Shown one piece after another: positions 59,309 through 64,000 of a stretch of DNA of 64,000 nucleotides. Within the stretch, counting starts at the first letter, position 1. Every line of letters begins with the position of its first letter. A program made the translations under genes and the position numbers. The notes under the pieces are model-generated. The model saw only the letters and a list, made by a program, of their open reading frames with translations. It had not been told where the DNA came from and ran no database searches. The DNA is from Podaxis mareebaensis (lineage: Eukaryota > Basidiomycota > Agaricomycetes > Agaricales > Agaricaceae). Location: the NCBI GenBank assembly GCA_018524725.1, contig JAEUWP010000515.1, positions 62,001-126,000 of the forward strand, written 5' to 3'.

Positions 59309-61607
59309 ATGCAATTCACTGACCTGTTTATTTATTTTCTCGCGATCATCACCATTGCGCACGCCTATGCCATTCCTATCAAACGTGTCCGAATCCATGA
59401 TGCTCAACAACATATCTCTGGCGGCGCTCACAAACGCCATGCTCGTTTCTTGAAGCGACAGCTTCTGGAGGGAGTCGGCGATATAGCTTCGGAACTGCTG
59501 GGTGAAGTTCCAGGCCTTGGTGATTTTCCTGGATATGTTATCACACTGGTACCTGCCCCGGCGCATGCAACTCCAGCCCAGCAATCACACACATCTTCTA
59601 TCCCAATCACAACCTCACAGGCAAGCACGGAATCGTCCACTTCTCCACAGATTTCTTCTTCGTCTGCAGCCACTACATCTTCCGTACCTCAGGGGAGCGT
59701 TCCGCCCAGTTCTTCTGGTGTATCCGAGACAATATCTCCAACGACTGCCCCTACAACCACTGTAACATCTCAAATTCCAACGGCAACGTCAATACCTATT
59801 CCGCAAGACAATGACGGATCTCGCAAATATGTGGTGGCTCACCATATGGTTGGCAATACCTACCCATACACCATTGATGATTGGGCGGAGGATATTGCAT
59901 TGGCCCATGCTTCTGGAATAGATGGGTTCGCACTGAACTGTGGTATTGATGAGTGGGAACCTGCTCGCGTTGCGGATGCGTAAGCTTTGTTATTCCACAT
60001 TTTCACCATCTCATTCTGACCTGTTGTTACGCACTTACAGCTATGAGGCAGCCAAACGTTCCGGCCTCGATTTCAAACTGTTTATCTCCCTTGACATGAC
60101 GTGAGTCTCCCGACTAAATCTGGTATACTCGTTTTTGACTTGTTTATAGATCGTTCCCTTGCGGCTCTCCAGACGATGCACGCCGCCTCCGTGAATTCGT
60201 CAAACCGTTCTTCGGCCACCCTAATCAACTTCAATATGATTCACGTGCCTTCGTTTCCACTTTTGCTGGGGAGACCTGTACATTTGGCCAAGCTAATGTT
60301 GTGGATGGTTGGAAGTCCCAATTCGTCAAGCGAGGCGATATGCAAGGAAAGATCTACTTCGTGCCCGCATTCTTCGTCGACCCCGCAAAGTTTGGCGAAT
60401 TCTCAGAGGTCATGGACGGAGACTTCAATGTGAGTTCGGTGGAGGTACCGACGATTAGGCTCTGACGTCTTTCTTTAGTGGAACTCTGGCTGGCCGGTCA
60501 AAGTAACAACCTCCTTCGCGCAAGACCTCATCGCCTCGCTCCCAGCCACCAACAACAAACCCGTCCCTGATGGAAATGTCCGTATTGCCAATGCAGCTCT
60601 CGATCCGTCCATTGGCAAATCTCTTGCTTCTGCTATACCTGCCATCCAGCCAGAGCTTAGCAAGTTCATTGGATCCACCGAGAGTGACGACGAGCATTTG
60701 AAGGGTCTCAAGGCCATTTCTAGTGCTTTTCAAGAGAGAGACGGCGAGAAACCGAACCAAAAACCAGTATATATGGGGGCTGTGTCGCCTTGGTTCTTTA
60801 CGCATTATGGGCAGGATTCGTTTAACAAGAACGTGAGATCCTTGGTTTCTAAGTTTTCAGCGAGTTGTACTGATAGGTGTGCATATGCAGTGGATTTTCC
60901 TCTCTGACCAACATCTCTATGCTAAGCGCTGGGAGTCTATCATCTCCAGTCGGGACCAGTTTGACATCATCCAAGTCTTGACTTGGAACGACTATGGAGA
61001 ATCGCATTATGTCGGCCCTATCAAAGGTTCTCAGCCTAATAGTGAGGCCTGGGTGAACGGATTCAACCATACTGGTACGCATGGTGTCTTTCCTATGAAA
61101 AGTACTCCTCGTACCAACCAATCCGTTGTGCAGGCTGGCTCGAACTTACCCAGTATTATGCTACCGCTTACAAGACTGGCTCATTCCCCAATATTGAAAA
61201 GGACAAGATTTTCATGTGGTCGAGACCTCATCCCTCCCAAGCAAAGGCCGATGACCCAATCGGTCAGCCAGACAACTTCGAGTTGGTGAGTAACTCGTAC
61301 ACATCTTCATCCCTTAGAATGCTCACAGCCGTTCTTGTAGCCGCAAGACGCAGTCTGGGTCGTAGTGATGACAACTGCTCCCTCGACCGTCGTTCTCTCG
61401 ACCTTTGAAGACAATGCAAAGCAATTCCAAGTTCCCGCAGGCGTTTCAAAGCTTTCTGTGCCCATTACCCCTGGTGGTACGATGAAAGGTGTTATTCAGC
61501 GCGATGGCAAGACGGTTGTTGAACTTGCTCCGAAGGAGTTCACGTTCCAGGGAGCTCCGACTAGTTATAACTTTAATGCCTTCGTGGCTAGTGCAACAGC
61601 TGAGTAG
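59309..61607 (+). CDS. Secreted GH71 alpha-1,3-glucanase (mutanase), 655 aa
   Basis: Hydrolyses alpha-1,3-glucan of fungal walls, acting outside the cell. Exons 59309-59979, 60041-60100, 60150-60429, 60479-60832, 60891-61074, 61134-61285 and 61341-61607. Signal peptide MQFTDLFIYFLAIITIAHA (1-19) is followed by a basic propeptide with a Kex2-like site (FLKRQ near residue 50) and a Ser/Thr-rich segment (about 93-160), probably glycosylated. The catalytic domain runs from about 173: YVVAHHMVGNTYPYTIDDW, ASGIDGFALNCGIDEW, GKIYFVPAFFVDP, VSPWFFTHYGQDSFNKN and VLTWNDYGESHYVGPI are GH71 hallmarks. It ends in a beta-rich part (TPGGTMKGVIQRDGKTVVEL). Having the Ser/Thr segment before rather than after the catalytic domain is noted. 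Cre1 control is plausible but not shown. Confidence 0.95.
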
Positions 61608-61843
61608 TTGTCCTTTATCGGGTTACCTGCATCCTCCTTTGCTTTCAGATGAGAGCGTTCGTTCATTGTCACATCTTCGACTAGAAAATGTATCCTTATG
61701 CTGTAACTTAGTAGAAATGACGGTCCAAGGCTTCAGATGTATTTTTACCTGTCCTTGCTTCACAATATACTATCCTGAAGCAGAATGATATAGATGTCAA
61801 ACAGGGCGGGTAAACATAAATTACAAGTCAAAGAGAGCCAGCA

Positions 61844-63152
61844 TCAAAAAATGGGTATAAAGTCCTGTATCCTATCCTTGGCATCCTGCGCAATACACTC
61901 CGCAATCCACGTCAAATTCCTAATCTCCTGCTCCTTCAATTTCATATAGGCGTAGAACACACCGTACTGGAACTGCTGCAAGAACGCCTCCTTGTTGAAC
62001 TGCACCTCAGTTTGGAAAAACCTATCCTCCAATTGTGACGCGACACTCAAATCATCGCCTCGGTCTAAGGCGCTTGAAGTGGCACCTCCAGCGAAAAATG
62101 AACGATAATCAGCAACAGTCTCGCATGCCTGGCGGACTTGATCGATCTCATCAGCGCGTGCGAGGGTGTTGTTTCCTGCAGGCCAGAGACGGCCGATTGT
62201 GGGGAACAGTCGGGCGCGCTGTTCTTTGGAGAGCTCGGTGTTGAAGGAGTTGATGGTGATGTTGATGGTACGTCTGTCGGCTTCGAAGGAGAGGATTTTG
62301 TGCATTACGTCCGAGGTGGGTGAGCCGAGGGTTGTGCAGAAGTGGTAGAAGTCTTCAAGGTAGGCTTTGTAGACTGTGTTGCGGATGATTTCAATGTTGA
62401 GGTCGTCAAGATCGGCGGCGGAGAGGCAGTCGCGGAAGTAAGGTGCTAGGTTTGGGTGGCATGAGTGTGGATGCGAAAGAGGGTAGGGTGGGAGGGGACG
62501 TACCAAGTGGTGTCTCGACGATGACGGTTTGATAGAGCTCTTCGACGTTAGTTGCGACGCAGAGAGCGGGCATGGAGTCGAAGACGCCAAGGGGGTGACA
62601 ACGTTCCAGGAGTTCGTGCGTGTCGCGTTCGTGAAGCGTTCCGGTGATGAGGAGGATAATGTTGTCAATCATGTAGGAGTACCTGTTTGTTGGCTTAAAT
62701 GCTCAAGAGCAGAAGAATCCTGGAATATGATGCATACGTGATATAATCAAGGAATTTGCTGAGCGGTTGGACAGCGTTACTCCTGATGTAGTTGAACTGG
62801 TCAACTAGGATCTGGGTTGCTTTCTCCGAAATCGTGGACGTCGAGATGGGTAGTGGCTCATTAGCGAGGAAGTTGCCATAATCAGTGGCAGAGAGCTGCG
62901 TCCTGAAATCTACGGAACATTATGCCCAAATTAGCTAAACACTGTGTCGCGCACGTAGAGCTGCACACACCCTCGAGTGTCTCGCACTGCGTCAGGTTGG
63001 CATATTGGTTCTGGGTGAGGATTCCTGACCGGAATCCTCTAACGATACCCTCTAGAAATCCACTGTCAACCTAGTATTCATACTTTATGTCAGTTGATAC
63101 GCGTAAATGTTGGGAAAGTAGATGTACATACGTTGAAGAATAAAGCCTCCAT
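61844..63152 (-). CDS. VMA6: V-type ATPase subunit d (Vma6-like), V0 sector
   Basis: Peripheral central-stalk subunit linking the V0 ring to V1. Exons 63152-63132, 63070-62971, 62909-62738, 62682-62504 and 62445-61844; 357 residues, close to the usual 345-351. The first coding exon is only 21 nt (MEALFFN), followed by [91 protein letters not shown] and the nearly invariant end [19 protein letters not shown]. Start is fixed by this conserved [15 protein letters not shown]. Converges with the GH71 gene, 236 bp apart. Confidence 0.96.
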
Positions 63153-63283
63153 TATCGTCTGCGCAGTGCCCTTGAGCCGCAGCTTTCGCAGCTTATGGTC
63201 GCATTGATAGTGATTCCCACGCCATCACGCGTTTGATCCAGGGTCCACCTTGTGTTCTTGATTTCTCTTCATCTTGCACAGTT

Positions 63284-63550
63284 CGGATGGTCACTGACTC
63301 AAATCAGTCACGACTTCCCAGCCAGGTTTTTTCGATGGCGGGCGTGACTGAGGGTGACCTTCACCTTTTCAGCTTGACCGTCACTCTCTGCAACTGCTTC
63401 ATGTTTGGGAATTACAATGCACGCACGATAGATAGAATATCAGTCAGACATAAATGACAATATTTGAGCATTTTACATGAAGTGTGGAACAAGATACAAA
63501 TGTTCGTCCGAACTAAGGTCATATCCAAACTCCAGTGAGCCGATGGTACC
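63284..63550. repeat. Dispersed repeat R, longest copy
   Basis: Left part (63286-63336, tcggatggtcac ... cttcccagccagg then T run) matches 32415-32466 and right part (about 63350-63550) matches 37960-38190 with divergence. Lies in the upstream region of VMA6. Its presence at three places suggests an old mobile or dispersed element; ends were not defined. Confidence 0.45.
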
Positions 63551-63782
63551 GAATCTTAATGCACATTGCACAGATTCGGATAATCATCATCAACTTGCGC
63601 CGACATTGATATCCTTATCTCACGCCTTCAATTATTGGTTGACAACTGACAACTACACTGTCCAAATCTATTTAGCAGTTGATTCTTCTAAATATGAACG
63701 TCTACATGCCCGAGGATGATCCTACCATATGAGTGGTACATAAAATGGGAAAGTCTAGCTGGTGGCTTGCACATGCTAATAC

Positions 63783-64000
63783 ATGATGTCGACCTCTCCT
63801 GGCTTCACTGGATCCCTGAACCCAGATACATATCTCAATCACCTGTCCCCTAAAGAAGCTATGGAATACGAGATCTGTAGGAACTTTACCCTGATTGTCT
63901 TGGGGGTATGCTCTTCCCCGCTATTACTGCTGCTAAATTAATGCCTCTTTTCATGCTTTATAGGCAATTGTATGGGATATCCTGGTTTATATCCCAGACG
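63783..64000 (+). CDS. DUF6533-type membrane protein, 3' end outside window
   Basis: Exon 1 63783-63905 and exon 2 from 63964 to the window edge, with a 58-nt GT-AG intron. MMSTSPGFTGSLNPDTYLN is followed by EAMEYEICRNFTLIVLG and, after the junction, AIVWDILVYIPD, which is the usual start of mushroom DUF6533 proteins (multi-pass, unknown function). A second ATG directly follows the first (63786). Only about 53 residues are visible. Confidence 0.7.

Overview
The window looks like nuclear DNA of a basidiomycete fungus, most likely an Agaricomycete. Nearly every gene is broken by short introns (about 48-110 nt, mostly 50-60) with GT-AG ends and a few GC-AG ends. The gene set is fungal: a CreA/Cre1 carbon-catabolite repressor, an Sfh1/Snf5 remodeller subunit, V-ATPase c' and d subunits, Mlp1/TPR, a GH71 alpha-1,3-glucanase and a DUF6533 membrane protein. 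Exon limits below come from translating across splice sites and checking frame and family similarity by eye. No database search was possible.

Layout. 1-1562: end of an SNF5-family gene (+). 1563-9110: gene-poor stretch of about 7.5 kb. 9292-11693: Cre1 repressor (+). 12266-12347: tRNA-Cys (-). 12467-14962: DCAF5-like WD40 protein (+). 16588-22955: three minus-strand genes, namely queuosine salvage (QNG1-like), an AIG1-like GTPase and an arrestin-like protein. 23556-30278: the long coiled-coil nucleoporin Mlp1/TPR (-), divergent from an 89-aa basic protein (30452-30778, +).

31489-39770 is the most distinctive part: a partial tandem duplication carrying a family of small secreted DUF5648-repeat proteins. 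It holds three long genes (33117, 35939, 38805) and three decayed copies. One gene has a 45-residue polyproline tract. Another stays open only if its intron is kept.

41529-54267 is ordinary and gene-dense: a single-pass membrane protein (-), BCKDHA (+) with 9- and 8-nt exons, a ZIP9-like zinc transporter (-) divergent from V-ATPase c' (+), a ZCCHC10-like zinc knuckle protein (-), an uncharacterised nucleotidyltransferase-like protein (+) and an F-box protein (-). 54268-59308 is sparse and holds a damaged-looking SGNH/GDSL esterase. 59309-64000 holds GH71 glucanase (+), V-ATPase subunit d (-) and the start of a DUF6533 protein (+).

Functional threads: sugar sensing and wall or polymer turnover (Cre1, GH71, SGNH esterase), vacuolar acidification and metal transport (VMA11, VMA6, ZIP9), and nuclear gene control and pore structure (Sfh1, DCAF5, Mlp1). 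Housekeeping genes sit in compact blocks. The accessory secreted-protein family lies in a duplicated, relic-rich, low-density block.
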